Shown one piece after another: positions 1 to 7,845 of a DNA stretch of 45,312 nt (the stretch's first letter is position 1; every line of letters begins with the position of its first letter). The stretch lies in contig CAIKZO010000029.1 of assembly GCA_903832005.1 (NCBI GenBank), positions 1-45,312 of the forward strand, given 5' to 3'. The translations under genes and the position numbers were made by a program. The stretch is from Enhydrobacter aerosaccus. Lineage in GTDB: Bacteria; Pseudomonadota; Alphaproteobacteria; Reyranellales; Reyranellaceae. The notes under the pieces are model-generated. The model saw only the letters and a program-made list of their open reading frames with translations, did not search any database and was not told the origin of the DNA.

Positions 1-16
1 AGGCCCGCGGTCCCAG
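1..16. repeat. Edge copy of a dispersed G+C-rich repeat (inverted relative to the right edge)
   Basis: The first 15 bases are the exact reverse complement of bases 45265-45279 near the right end. At the right end the same sequence continues into a hairpin. The motif therefore occurs at both ends in opposite orientation, as expected for a dispersed palindromic intergenic repeat. Only part of this copy lies inside the window. Confidence 0.6.
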
Positions 17-24
17 CATGAAAT

Positions 25-37
25 TGCGTAATACGCA
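25..37. promoter_or_regulatory. Perfect 6-bp inverted repeat, possible operator
   Basis: TGCGTA-A-TACGCA is a perfect palindrome with a one-base centre, 27 bases before the first possible start of the phage-like gene. A TTGACA hexamer begins at 38, right after it. A TAAAAT hexamer at 52-57 would place a transcription start near 64, at the first ATG, so a leaderless transcript is possible. Such short palindromes beside promoter elements often bind small autoregulators (phage repressors, antitoxins). Which protein binds here is unknown. Confidence 0.35.
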
Positions 38-63
38 TTGACAGTCAGTGCTAAAATCACAAT

Positions 64-741
64 ATGGACCGCATGCCCCGTATCCGCACCATCCAACCCA
101 ACTTCGCCCGTTCCACCAGCATCACGCGCCTCAGCCGGGATGCCCGCCTGTTGTTCATCCAGCTCTGGACCGTCGCCGACGATTGCGGCCGGGCCCGCGC
201 GGCGCCGGCCGAGCTGGCGGCCCAGCTCTATGCCGCGGACGACGATGCGCCGTATTTCCTGCCGGCCTGGCTCGACGAGCTGGAGGCCCAGGGCTGCATC
301 GAGCGCTACACCGTCGACGAGGTCGCCTACCTGCGCGTCGTGAACTGGCGCCAGCACCAGACGATCGACCGGCCGACGCCCAGCAGGCTGCCGGCCGCGC
401 CTCGCGAGCCACTCGCGAGTCCTCGCGAGGAATCCCCTTCGATGCCGGTGGCACCGATAACCGAGGCCATTCCTCGCGAGCCCTCGGAAATCACAGAGGC
501 GTGGGTGCTGGGCGAGGTCGAGGCCATCCTGCGCGATGCGCGCGAGGATCGTCAGTATCGGCCGGCGCTACGCGCGATCGAGTTGCTGGGCCGTCGGGTC
601 GGGCTCTGGGATCATCGCCAGAAAGAGCGTCTCGACAACGAGTTCCTGGTCCAGCACGCGTGGGACAAGATCAAGAAGGGCGACCGGACCGACTGGACGG
701 CGCGGCTTTTGCAGGATGCGGGGTCTCCCGGGAGTACGTGA
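64..741 (+). CDS. Phage-type replication/winged-helix DNA-binding protein
   Basis: This 225-residue protein opens with MPRIRTIQPNF, which resembles the MxRIRTIKPEF opening of small phage and prophage proteins linked to replication initiation. Residues about 4-100 carry the family's pattern (RLLFIQLWTVADD, YFLPAWLDELEAQGCIERY, then a W-R-Q-H-Q-x-IDRP end). A Pro/Ser/Arg-rich linker follows at about 100-140, then a charged helical C-terminus. Starts at 64 and 73 are both possible and neither has a clear ribosome site. The stop overlaps the next gene's ATG (TGATG), which is odd because that gene is a transporter component. No other phage gene is visible, so this is probably an orphan or the edge of a prophage remnant lying to the left. 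Confidence 0.7.
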   Translation: MDRMPRIRTIQPNFARSTSITRLSRDARLLFIQLWTVADDCGRARAAPAELAAQLYAADDDAPYFLPAWLDELEAQGCIERYTVDEVAYLRVVNWRQHQTIDRPTPSRLPAAPREPLASPREESPSMPVAPITEAIPREPSEITEAWVLGEVEAILRDAREDRQYRPALRAIELLGRRVGLWDHRQKERLDNEFLVQHAWDKIKKGDRTDWTARLLQDAGSPGST

Positions 742-2240
742 TGAAACGCCGCCATTTCCTAGCCCACGCCACGTCATTGGCTGCCCTGCCAGCCTTCGGT
801 TCTTCCGCGCAGGCCGCCGGCAAGACGCTGACCATTGGCGCGGCGATCTTTCCCGACAATCTACGGGCTGGAAACCTGACCTACGCCGCAACCAGCCTGG
901 TGGCGCAGACCAACGACTTCCTGGTGACGCGCGACGACAGCGGCGCGCTGCAGCCGGCGCTTGCCGAAAAGTGGGAGGCGACCGATCCGCTCACCATGCG
1001 CTTCCACCTGCGCCAGGGGGTGAAGTTCACCGACGGCGTCGAGTTCACCGCCGACGACGTGGTCTTCACGGTGGGCCGCGTGCTTGATCCCAAAGCGGCC
1101 TACGGCCAGACGGCGCGCATCAACCTGGTCGAGAGCGCGGTTGCGGTCGACAAATACACGGTCGACCTCAAGAGCAAGGCGATCTTCCCTACGTTGCTGC
1201 TGGGCCTCTCCGACATCGTGATGGAGCCCAAGCATTACTTCGAGAAGGTCGGCGCGACGGGCGTTGCCGCCAAGCCGATGGGCACCGGCCCGTTCATCTT
1301 CGAGTCGTGGGTGCCGGGCGACCGCTACACGCTCACCGCCAACAAGAATTATTGGGGCGGTGCGCCGGCGATCGACCGGCTGGTGATCCGCTGCATTCCC
1401 GATGGCGCCAGCCGGGTCGCGTCGCTGGTCACGGGCGAGAGCCAGATCATCGAGGAAGTGCCGATCGACCTGATCGAGCAGGTCGAGGCCTCGAGCAACG
1501 CGCGGGTCGATTCGATTCCCACGACCGTCGGGCTGGTGCTGACCTTCAATCCGAGGCTGAAGCCGTTCGACAATCCCAAGGTGCGCGAGGCATTCGACTA
1601 CGCCATCGACAAGCCGCTGATCCTGAAACAGATCCTGAAGGGCCGCGGCGAGATCCTGCAGTCGCAGATCCTGACCAAGGGCGTGCTGGGCTGGAACCCG
1701 GACCTCAAGGCGCGGCCGTTCGACCCTGTGAAGGCCAAGGCGATGCTGGTCGAGGCGGGCTATGACTTCAACACGCCGGTCACGCTCACGACCTTGAACG
1801 GCAAGTACGTTTCCGACACCGACATCTGCAACGCCGCCGCCGGCATGCTGAACCAGATCGGCGTCAAGGCCGTCGTCGAGACGGTCGAGGGCGGGACCTT
1901 CCAGCAAATGACCAACGCCCAGAAATGGGGCGCGCTGCACGTCAACGGCTGGTACAGCCTGGGCGACGGCGACTTCGCCTCGGTCTGGTACACCGAGGCC
2001 GGCAAGCGCTCGAACTGGATCGATCCCGCGTTCGACAAGATGTTCGTTGAGGCGCGCTCGACCACCGACGTCGCCGCGCGCACCGCGACCTATCACAAGA
2101 TGATGGCGATGCTGGCCGCCGAGACGCCCGCCATCTTCATGTTCGGCCTGCCCAGCCTCTACGGCGTGGCGAAGAACGTCACCGGCTTCGGCGCTTCGTC
2201 CGATAAGATCCTGCGGCTGGCGAAGGCGCGCTTCAAATAG
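741..2240 (+). CDS. ABC transporter substrate-binding protein, oligopeptide/DppA type (SBP_bac_5)
   Basis: A 499-residue periplasmic binding protein. MKRRHFLAHATSLAALPAF looks like a Tat or Sec signal, with a likely cut after the AQA at about residue 26. The family pattern is clear: QPALAEKWEA, then FHLRQGVKFTDG (about residues 85-100), GTGPFIFESWVPGD with NKNYWGG, and NPKVREAFDYAIDKPLIL near the middle. The ATG at 741 has a GGGAG site just upstream and overlaps the stop of the preceding gene. Members of this family deliver peptides, nickel chelates, opines or glutathione to DppBCDF-like permeases. None of those partners is present here, so the ligand cannot be named and the protein must use a transporter encoded elsewhere. 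Confidence 0.93.
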   Translation: MKRRHFLAHATSLAALPAFGSSAQAAGKTLTIGAAIFPDNLRAGNLTYAATSLVAQTNDFLVTRDDSGALQPALAEKWEATDPLTMRFHLRQGVKFTDGVEFTADDVVFTVGRVLDPKAAYGQTARINLVESAVAVDKYTVDLKSKAIFPTLLLGLSDIVMEPKHYFEKVGATGVAAKPMGTGPFIFESWVPGDRYTLTANKNYWGGAPAIDRLVIRCIPDGASRVASLVTGESQIIEEVPIDLIEQVEASSNARVDSIPTTVGLVLTFNPRLKPFDNPKVREAFDYAIDKPLILKQILKGRGEILQSQILTKGVLGWNPDLKARPFDPVKAKAMLVEAGYDFNTPVTLTTLNGKYVSDTDICNAAAGMLNQIGVKAVVETVEGGTFQQMTNAQKWGALHVNGWYSLGDGDFASVWYTEAGKRSNWIDPAFDKMFVEARSTTDVAARTATYHKMMAMLAAETPAIFMFGLPSLYGVAKNVTGFGASSDKILRLAKARFK

Positions 2241-2243
2241 CGG

Positions 2244-2963
2244 CTAGTGCTCGCGTGTCCGGCGCGGGGCGACGTAATGCAGATGCACGGTCCAGGACTG
2301 GCCGCTGCATTGGGCAGTGCCGTCGGCGGCTCTCAGGCACTCGAGCGTCGCGGGATACGACTTGTCGCCGTCGCTGCAGCTCGTCTCGGTGTTGGTGATG
2401 TGCAGGCTCTGGTTCTCGTAACGGGCTTGCGCGGCGCCACGGCAGAAATAGCTGGGGTCGCTCACGCGGCGATAGAGCAGGCGGCCCACGCCCTTGTCGT
2501 CGAAGCAGTAGGTGGCGACGCCCGACGTGTTGGGGCCGCCGTAGCGAAAGAGGTCGGTATGCCAGCAGCCGTCGAGGAACGCGGGATCGGCGGTCTGGTC
2601 CTGTGGCAGCTTGAGCAGCGGTGCCGCTGACGGCGCGGCGGCGCCACCGACGGAGGATTCGCGCGGCTGCGGCAGCGTCGTCGAGAACGGCTCCTGCGGC
2701 TGCGCATAGTGCGACGGTGTGCGGTGGTCGAGGAGGGACGGGACGGATCTCGGCAGCGGGGTTCCGCCGGGGGGAATCGAGGGAGGCGAGGGAGGCGCGG
2801 TCGTGCCGTTGGGGTAGCTGGGGCCCGTGCCCATCACGCCGCCGAGGCCGCTGCCGATGCCGGTACTGCCGCCGATCGGGCCGCCCGGCGCCACGCCCTG
2901 GGCGAGCACCGTTGCACACGAGATGCCGAGAAGGAGGAGCGCCGCGACGAGAGCCTTGGCCAT
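2244..2963 (-). CDS. Secreted cysteine-containing protein of unknown function
   Basis: A 239-residue protein with a clear signal peptide (MAKALVAALLLLGISCATVLAQ). A low-complexity Gly/Pro/Ser/Thr segment follows to about residue 125. The C-terminal domain of about 110 residues has six Cys (FLDGCWHT, YCFDDKG, YFCRGAA, TETSCSDG, LECLRA, AQCSG), which suggests disulfides in the periplasm. It resembles small exported domains of alphaproteobacteria that begin L-x-GCW and contain YCFD-x-x-G-x-G. I know of no function for these. It follows the MetX-like gene by 46 bp on the same strand and may be the last gene of that operon. It converges with the preceding binding-protein gene, 3 bp apart. Confidence 0.75.
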   Translation of the reverse strand: MAKALVAALLLLGISCATVLAQGVAPGGPIGGSTGIGSGLGGVMGTGPSYPNGTTAPPSPPSIPPGGTPLPRSVPSLLDHRTPSHYAQPQEPFSTTLPQPRESSVGGAAAPSAAPLLKLPQDQTADPAFLDGCWHTDLFRYGGPNTSGVATYCFDDKGVGRLLYRRVSDPSYFCRGAAQARYENQSLHITNTETSCSDGDKSYPATLECLRAADGTAQCSGQSWTVHLHYVAPRRTREH

Positions 2964-3009
2964 CCATCGGATATCGATCCGGGGCGGCGCGCGGTCAAGG
3001 CTCAGGCGG

Positions 3010-4152
3010 TCAACTCGGCTTGATCTTCAGCAGGTCAGCCATGAACGCCTTGAGGCGCAGCGCCCATTTGGCCGCATCGAGGCCCGAGGCCGAATGGCCG
3101 AACTCGCTGTCGATCTCGAAATAGTCGGCGTCGACCTTGGCCGACTTCAGCTTCGCCATCACGTCCGGCGCGATCGAGGGCGGGAAGACCTTGTCGGTGC
3201 GCGACAGCACGTAGAGCACCTTGGCCTTCATCTTGTCGAAGTCCTTGGCGGCGTCGAACTTCACGCTGGCCTTGCGGAGCGTGACCAGCGAGTTGCCGTC
3301 GAACGCCTTGGCCCAGGACAGCGCCCGCCGGGCGACCTCGGCATCGCGCGCGGCCTTGTCGGGGAACTGTGCGGCGAGCTGGTCGTCGATGCCGTAGCGG
3401 CGCAAGGTGGCGACGCGCATCTCGGTCAGCACGCCGGTAATGCCGCCGTTGTCGTAGTACCAGCCGTTGTTCCAGTGCGGGTCCTTGGCGAGCTGGCCGA
3501 CCAGCGCGTCGACGGAGGCCTGGCCCCCCGAACCTTTGGGCGCGCTCACCACCGGCACGATGCCGTCCATGAAATTGGGAAAGGTGACGCCCCACTGGAA
3601 GGCCTGGTAGCCGCCGAAGGAGGGGCCGGCGACGGCGACGAGATGCTTGACGCCGAGGCCTTCGAGCAGCGCGCGCTGGGCGTTGACGATGTCGACCAGG
3701 GTGATATCGGGGAAGCTCGGCCCATAGGGCGCGCGCGTGTAGGGATTGAGGAACGCCGGGCTGGTCGAGCCGTAGGACGAGCCCAGCATGTTGGACGAGA
3801 CGACGAAGAGCTTGTCGGTGTCGATCGCCTTGCCGGGACCGACCAGCCCGTCCCACGCGCCTTCGGCGCCGGTGGGGGCGCCGCCGGCATCGGCATAGCG
3901 GCCGGCCATGTGCTGGCTCGAGGTGTAGCCATGCGTCAGCAACACGGCATTGCGGCCGTCCCGGGCGAGCTTGCCGTAGGTCTCGTAGGCGATGACGATC
4001 TCCGGCATCACCACGCCGCTTTCGAGATGGAAGGACTTCGCGGTGAAGGCCTTCCTCTGCACGTGGTTCATGTCATCGCTCTCCGCATGAGCAGCGCGTG
4101 CCAAAATTGTGAGAGCCAGAGGAAGGGCGGCAAGCAGGGGGCGTCGACGCAT
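3010..4152 (-). CDS. Exported alpha/beta-hydrolase of the homoserine O-acyltransferase (MetX) family
   Basis: A 380-residue protein with the MetX fold. LLTHGYTSSQH (oxyanion region, about residue 75) is followed by the nucleophile elbow GPSFGGYQAFQWG, which parallels G-S-M-G-G-M-Q-A-L-E-W in MetX. A candidate catalytic Asp lies in SRTDKVFPP and the His in EFGHSASGLD. MRRRPLLAALPLALTILARAAHA is a typical signal peptide, which is unusual because biosynthetic MetX is cytoplasmic. The enzyme is therefore probably a periplasmic esterase or acyltransferase rather than part of methionine synthesis. GAGAGGAG sits ahead of the ATG. The gene starts 12 bp after the MFS stop, so the two are likely co-transcribed and may handle the same compound. 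Confidence 0.85.
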   Translation of the reverse strand: MRRRPLLAALPLALTILARAAHAESDDMNHVQRKAFTAKSFHLESGVVMPEIVIAYETYGKLARDGRNAVLLTHGYTSSQHMAGRYADAGGAPTGAEGAWDGLVGPGKAIDTDKLFVVSSNMLGSSYGSTSPAFLNPYTRAPYGPSFPDITLVDIVNAQRALLEGLGVKHLVAVAGPSFGGYQAFQWGVTFPNFMDGIVPVVSAPKGSGGQASVDALVGQLAKDPHWNNGWYYDNGGITGVLTEMRVATLRRYGIDDQLAAQFPDKAARDAEVARRALSWAKAFDGNSLVTLRKASVKFDAAKDFDKMKAKVLYVLSRTDKVFPPSIAPDVMAKLKSAKVDADYFEIDSEFGHSASGLDAAKWALRLKAFMADLLKIKPS

Positions 4153-4164
4153 GACCGGCTCCTC

Positions 4165-5466
4165 TCAGGCGCGGGCGGGCGTGAGGCCGGGCAAGGCGAC
4201 GGCGTGCATCGCCAGCCGCTTGCGATCGGCCTCGGGCCGAATGAACAGCAGGCCGATCACGCCGCCGGCCAGCAGCAGGCAGCCCAGGATGATGTAACCC
4301 TGTTCGTAGCCCGCGGTCGGCGTGGCGGCGCCTTCGATCATCGAGCCCATGACCAGCGGCGCCAGCACACCGGCCAGCGTGACGCTCGACGTGGTGATCG
4401 CCAGCATCGCCGCGCGCTGGGGCTGCGGCGTGAGCTCGCTCACGATCATCGGCAGGACGACATAGATGGTGCTGCCGATCGCCGAGCCGAACACAAGACA
4501 GGCAAGCTTGAGCTCCGGTGTCGGCATGCTGCCGACGAAGGGCAGGAAGCAGCCGCCCAGCACGACCGTGCTGCAGGCCAGCACGCCGCGGCACAGACGG
4601 CTCGGCGTGCCGGCCGACTTCAGCCGCTGCGAGATCGATCCGCCGATCAGCAGCACGCAGGCGCCGAAGACCCAGGGGATCGCCGTGAGGTTGCCGCCGG
4701 CCTGCTTGTTGAAACCCAGCCCGTCGACCAGGTAGGACGTGAACCAGGTGAGGCCCAGTGCCAGGCCCCAATAGCTGGCGAAGCCCGCGAAGCAAGCCGC
4801 GACGATGGTCGGGCAGGTGAGCAGGTAGCGGTAGGGCACGTGTTCGCCTGCGGTGCCGTCGTCGGTGATCGGCGGATCGACCAGCGTGCCTTCCTTGCCG
4901 AGGAAGAACCACAGGACCGACCAGACGAGGCCCGCAATGCCCAGCGTGCCGAAGGCCCAGTGCCAGGAATAGTGCGTGATGATCCACGTGAGCGCGGGGA
5001 CGGCGACGATGACGCCGAACGCCGATCCCTGCGAGATGATGGCTGTCGGCAGGGCGCGGCGCGAATCGGGAAACCATTTGTAGATGGCGTGCGTGGCCAC
5101 CGGCGCCGCCGGTCCTTCGCCGGCACCCAGCACGATGCGGCAGGCGATCAGGAATTCGAGGCTGACCGTGCCCAGCATCGGGAACTGGACCAGCGACCAT
5201 ACGAGCGCCATTGCCAGCAAGGCGCGCTTGGCCTGGATGCGATTGGCCAGGAAGCCGACCAGCACGGCGGAGATGGCGAACAGGAAGAAGAAGGAGGAGC
5301 CGAGCAATCCGAACTGCTTGGCCGTGAGCTGGAGGCTGGGATCGGCGCGGAGCGACGGGCCGACGAGGCCGACCACGACCTTGTCGGCGAAGTTGATCAG
5401 CATGAAAAGAAAGAGAAGGGCGGTGATGCCCCACGCCCCTTTCAGGGGTCGGTCTTGTGTCGTCAC
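4165..5466 (-). CDS. MFS transporter, anion:cation symporter (ACS) type
   Basis: A 433-residue polytopic protein with about 12 hydrophobic segments. Residues about 105-135 carry the ACS-type signature RIVLGAGEGPAAPVA followed by WFPDSRRA. The first helix has FADKVVVG, as in hexuronate, galactonate and phthalate carriers. I chose the GTG at 5466 because GGGAG lies about 9 bases upstream and it gives a normal N-terminus just before the first helix. The longer open frame upstream runs antisense into the next gene. The substrate is likely an organic acid. The operon partners, an exported acyltransferase-like hydrolase and a secreted protein, suggest extracytoplasmic processing of an ester followed by uptake, but this is inference. 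Confidence 0.9.
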   Translation of the reverse strand: MTTQDRPLKGAWGITALLFLFMLINFADKVVVGLVGPSLRADPSLQLTAKQFGLLGSSFFFLFAISAVLVGFLANRIQAKRALLAMALVWSLVQFPMLGTVSLEFLIACRIVLGAGEGPAAPVATHAIYKWFPDSRRALPTAIISQGSAFGVIVAVPALTWIITHYSWHWAFGTLGIAGLVWSVLWFFLGKEGTLVDPPITDDGTAGEHVPYRYLLTCPTIVAACFAGFASYWGLALGLTWFTSYLVDGLGFNKQAGGNLTAIPWVFGACVLLIGGSISQRLKSAGTPSRLCRGVLACSTVVLGGCFLPFVGSMPTPELKLACLVFGSAIGSTIYVVLPMIVSELTPQPQRAAMLAITTSSVTLAGVLAPLVMGSMIEGAATPTAGYEQGYIILGCLLLAGGVIGLLFIRPEADRKRLAMHAVALPGLTPARA

Positions 5467-5581
5467 GTGGCGTTCGCTCCCATTTTGCCGTCCATAAGAC
5501 AAGGGCGGCCGGTGGCGCGCAAGGGCCCCGGGAGCCATACTGTCTGCAAGAATATCGACAAGAAAAAAGTGAGGGGACGAA

Positions 5582-6559
5582 ATGACCACGAGGATCGGCC
5601 GGCGCCAGGCGCTGGCGGGAATGGCCGGCGTCGGCATGACGCCGTGGGCTGCAGCGCAGGCCGACACGTTTCCGTCACAGAGGGTCACCTTCGTGGTGCC
5701 GTTTCCGCCCGGCGCCTCGACCGACGTCACGATGCGGGTGATGGCCGACAAGCTGACGCAGGTGTGGGGCCAGCCGGTGATCGTCGACAACAAGGGCGGC
5801 GGCAACGGCATCATCGCGGCCGAAGCGGTGAAGAATGCCAAGCCCGACGGCTACACGCTGCTCGCCACCTCGTCGATGACCCATGCCGGCAATCCGGTGC
5901 TCTACGACAAGCTGCCCTACGATCCGATCGCCGACTTCGAGCCGGTGACGCGCATGAGCCTGGTGCCGATGGCGGTGCTGGTCACCAAGAAGATCGGCGT
6001 GAAGACGCTCGCCGAACTGACGGCCAAGCTGAAGGCCGAACCGGGCAAGCACAATTTCGGCTCAGGTGCGATCTCCGCGCGTGTGGCGGGCGAGCTCTAC
6101 CGCATGCAGGCCGGCATCGACGCGGTCTCGGTCTCCTACAAGAACAACCAGCTCGCCGCGCCCGACCTCAACAACGGCATCATCACCTTCATGATCTGCG
6201 ACGTCGGCAGCGCCAAGATGATCCTGGCCTCGGGCTGGGCCGATGCGCTGGCGGTGACGCAAGCCGAGCCTTTCCCGCAGTTGCCGGGCGTGCCGAGCGC
6301 GCCGCAGGCCGGCATGCCGGAGCTGCTGTTCACGACGTGGTCGGCTTTCTATGCGCCCAAGGGCACGCCGCGCGACGTGATCCTGAAGCTCAACCACGAC
6401 ATCATCGCCGCCGGCACCGCCCCGGAGATCGCGGCCAAGCTCGACGCGATGGCGGGCAATCCGGCGTTCACCACGCCCGAAGGGCTGATGGCGTTCACCA
6501 AGAGCGAGATGGAGGCGTGGCGCAAGGTAGTGCGCGCCGCCAACATCAAGATCGAGTAG
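5582..6559 (+). CDS. Tripartite tricarboxylate transporter (Bug/TctC) binding protein
   Basis: A 325-residue periplasmic protein. It begins MTTRIGRRQALAGMAGVG, a Tat-like signal, with a cut after about residue 26. The Bug-family core is plain: FVVPFPPGASTDVTMR, the GQPVIVDNKGGGNG loop that lines the ligand site, PDGYTLL, and LPYDPIADFEPVT. GAGGGG precedes the ATG. These proteins bind dicarboxylates, tricarboxylates, nicotinate or aromatic acids for the TctAB membrane pair. No tctA or tctB lies nearby, as is common for this greatly expanded family. It diverges from the MFS operon across 115 bp that should hold both promoters. The ligand is unknown. Confidence 0.93.
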   Translation: MTTRIGRRQALAGMAGVGMTPWAAAQADTFPSQRVTFVVPFPPGASTDVTMRVMADKLTQVWGQPVIVDNKGGGNGIIAAEAVKNAKPDGYTLLATSSMTHAGNPVLYDKLPYDPIADFEPVTRMSLVPMAVLVTKKIGVKTLAELTAKLKAEPGKHNFGSGAISARVAGELYRMQAGIDAVSVSYKNNQLAAPDLNNGIITFMICDVGSAKMILASGWADALAVTQAEPFPQLPGVPSAPQAGMPELLFTTWSAFYAPKGTPRDVILKLNHDIIAAGTAPEIAAKLDAMAGNPAFTTPEGLMAFTKSEMEAWRKVVRAANIKIE

Positions 6560-6569
6560 CGCCCACGAA

Positions 6570-6593
6570 AAAGGGCGGCCGAAGCCGCCCTTT
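6570..6593. terminator. Rho-independent terminator, probably bidirectional
   Basis: A 10-bp stem (AAAGGGCGGC with GCCGCCCTTT) closes a four-base loop. Read on the minus strand the loop is TTCG closed by C-G, the very stable UUCG tetraloop, and it is followed by a run of Ts. It ends the binding-protein genes coming from the right. On the plus strand a shorter T run could also stop the TTT gene. Confidence 0.85.
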
Positions 6594-6612
6594 CCCGATC
6601 AGTACGTGGGCT

Positions 6613-7821
6613 TTACTTGATGTAAGGGCAGCCGCCGTCCTTCATCGGACGATAAGCTTCTTCGCCGGGTACGGTGGCGATCAGCTTGTAGATGTCGTCC
6701 TTGCTCTTGGACTCCGCCGGCGACTTCACCTGGAACAGGTACATGTCGCGGATCACGCGGCCGTCTTCGCGCAGCTTGCCGTTCTTGGTAGTCACGTCGT
6801 TGATCGGCATCTCGCGCATCTTCGCCATGACGGCCTTGGCGTCGTCGGTACCGGCGGCCTGCACGGCCTTGAGGTAGTGCAGCGTCGACGAGTAGACGCC
6901 GACCGTCAGCATGGACGGCAGGCGATCCTTCTTGGCGCGATAGCGCTTGGTCCAGGCGCGGGTCTCGTCGTTCAGGTCCCAGTAGAACGACTCGGTCAGC
7001 ACCAGGCCCTGCGCCACCGGCAGCGTCAGCGACTGAACGTCGGTGGCGAACACCAGCAGACCGGCCAGCTTCTGGCCGCCCTTGACGATGCCGAACTCGG
7101 CGGCCTGCTTGATCGCATTGACGGTATCCATGCCGGCGTTGGCGAGACCGATGACTTTGGCCTTCGATCCCTGCGCCTGCAGCAGGAAGGACGAGAAGTC
7201 TTGCGTCGAGAGCGGATGCTTGACCGAGCCCAGCACCTTTCCGCCCGCCGCCAGCACGACCTTGGTGGTTTCGTCCTCGAGCGATTTGCCGAAGGCATAA
7301 TCGGCGGTGAGGAAGTACCAGCTATCGCCGCCGGCCTTCACCATCGCGCCGCCGGTCACGTGCGCCAGCGAGTAGGTGTCGTAGGTCCAGTGCGCGCCGG
7401 TCGGCGAGCAGGCCGGACCGGTGAGGTCGGCCGAGCCGGCGCCAGTGTTGATGTCGATCAGGCCCTTTTCCTGGGCGATCTTGCGTACCGCCAGCGCCAC
7501 CGAGGAGGTACCGAGGCCGGTGATCATCTTGACGCCGTCGACGTCGAACCACTTGCGGGCGATCGCCGAGCCGACGTCGGGCTTGGTCTGGTGATCGGCC
7601 GACAGGATCTCGACCGGGCGGCCGAGAACCTTGCCGCCGACATCCTCGATTGCCATCTGCATGGCCTCGACTTCACCGGCGGTCAGGTCGCCGTAGACGC
7701 CGGAGAAGCCTTCCATGACGCCGATCTTGAGCGGCTTCACATCCTGCGCCTGCGCCGCAGTGATCGTCATCAGGCCGGCGGCGATCAGGCCGCCCAGCCG
7801 GGCAATGTTCGTCATATTCAT
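6613..7821 (-). CDS. Branched-chain amino acid-type ABC binding protein, paralog 1
   Basis: A 402-residue LivJ-like (Peripla_BP_6) protein. MNMTNIARLGGLIAAGLMTITAAQAQ is the signal peptide. The mature start PLKIGVMEGFSGVYGDL, the segment NAGMDTVNAIKQ and the end TKNGKLREDGRVIRDMYLFQ are shared almost word for word with the next two genes upstream. GGGAGA five bases before the ATG supports the start. It follows paralog 2 by 24 bp, so the two are likely one transcript ending at the UUCG terminator. In this subgroup ligands are often not leucine or valine but urea, amides or aromatic acids. The divergent livGFHM genes are the natural membrane partner. Confidence 0.93.
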   Translation of the reverse strand: MNMTNIARLGGLIAAGLMTITAAQAQDVKPLKIGVMEGFSGVYGDLTAGEVEAMQMAIEDVGGKVLGRPVEILSADHQTKPDVGSAIARKWFDVDGVKMITGLGTSSVALAVRKIAQEKGLIDINTGAGSADLTGPACSPTGAHWTYDTYSLAHVTGGAMVKAGGDSWYFLTADYAFGKSLEDETTKVVLAAGGKVLGSVKHPLSTQDFSSFLLQAQGSKAKVIGLANAGMDTVNAIKQAAEFGIVKGGQKLAGLLVFATDVQSLTLPVAQGLVLTESFYWDLNDETRAWTKRYRAKKDRLPSMLTVGVYSSTLHYLKAVQAAGTDDAKAVMAKMREMPINDVTTKNGKLREDGRVIRDMYLFQVKSPAESKSKDDIYKLIATVPGEEAYRPMKDGGCPYIK

Positions 7822-7845
7822 CTCGTCTCTCCCAGAAGTTTCTTG

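Noticed and set aside
38..66. TTGACA at 38-43 with a -10 at 61-66 as a standard sigma-70 promoter
   Set aside because: With 17-base spacing the -10 would be AATATG, matching the consensus at only three positions and overlapping the first ATG. The better TAAAAT lies only eight bases after TTGACA.
5466..5841. N-terminal extension of the MFS protein back to 5841
   Set aside because: It would be antisense to the TTT binding-protein gene. The GTG at 5466 with a good ribosome site gives a normal MFS N-terminus.
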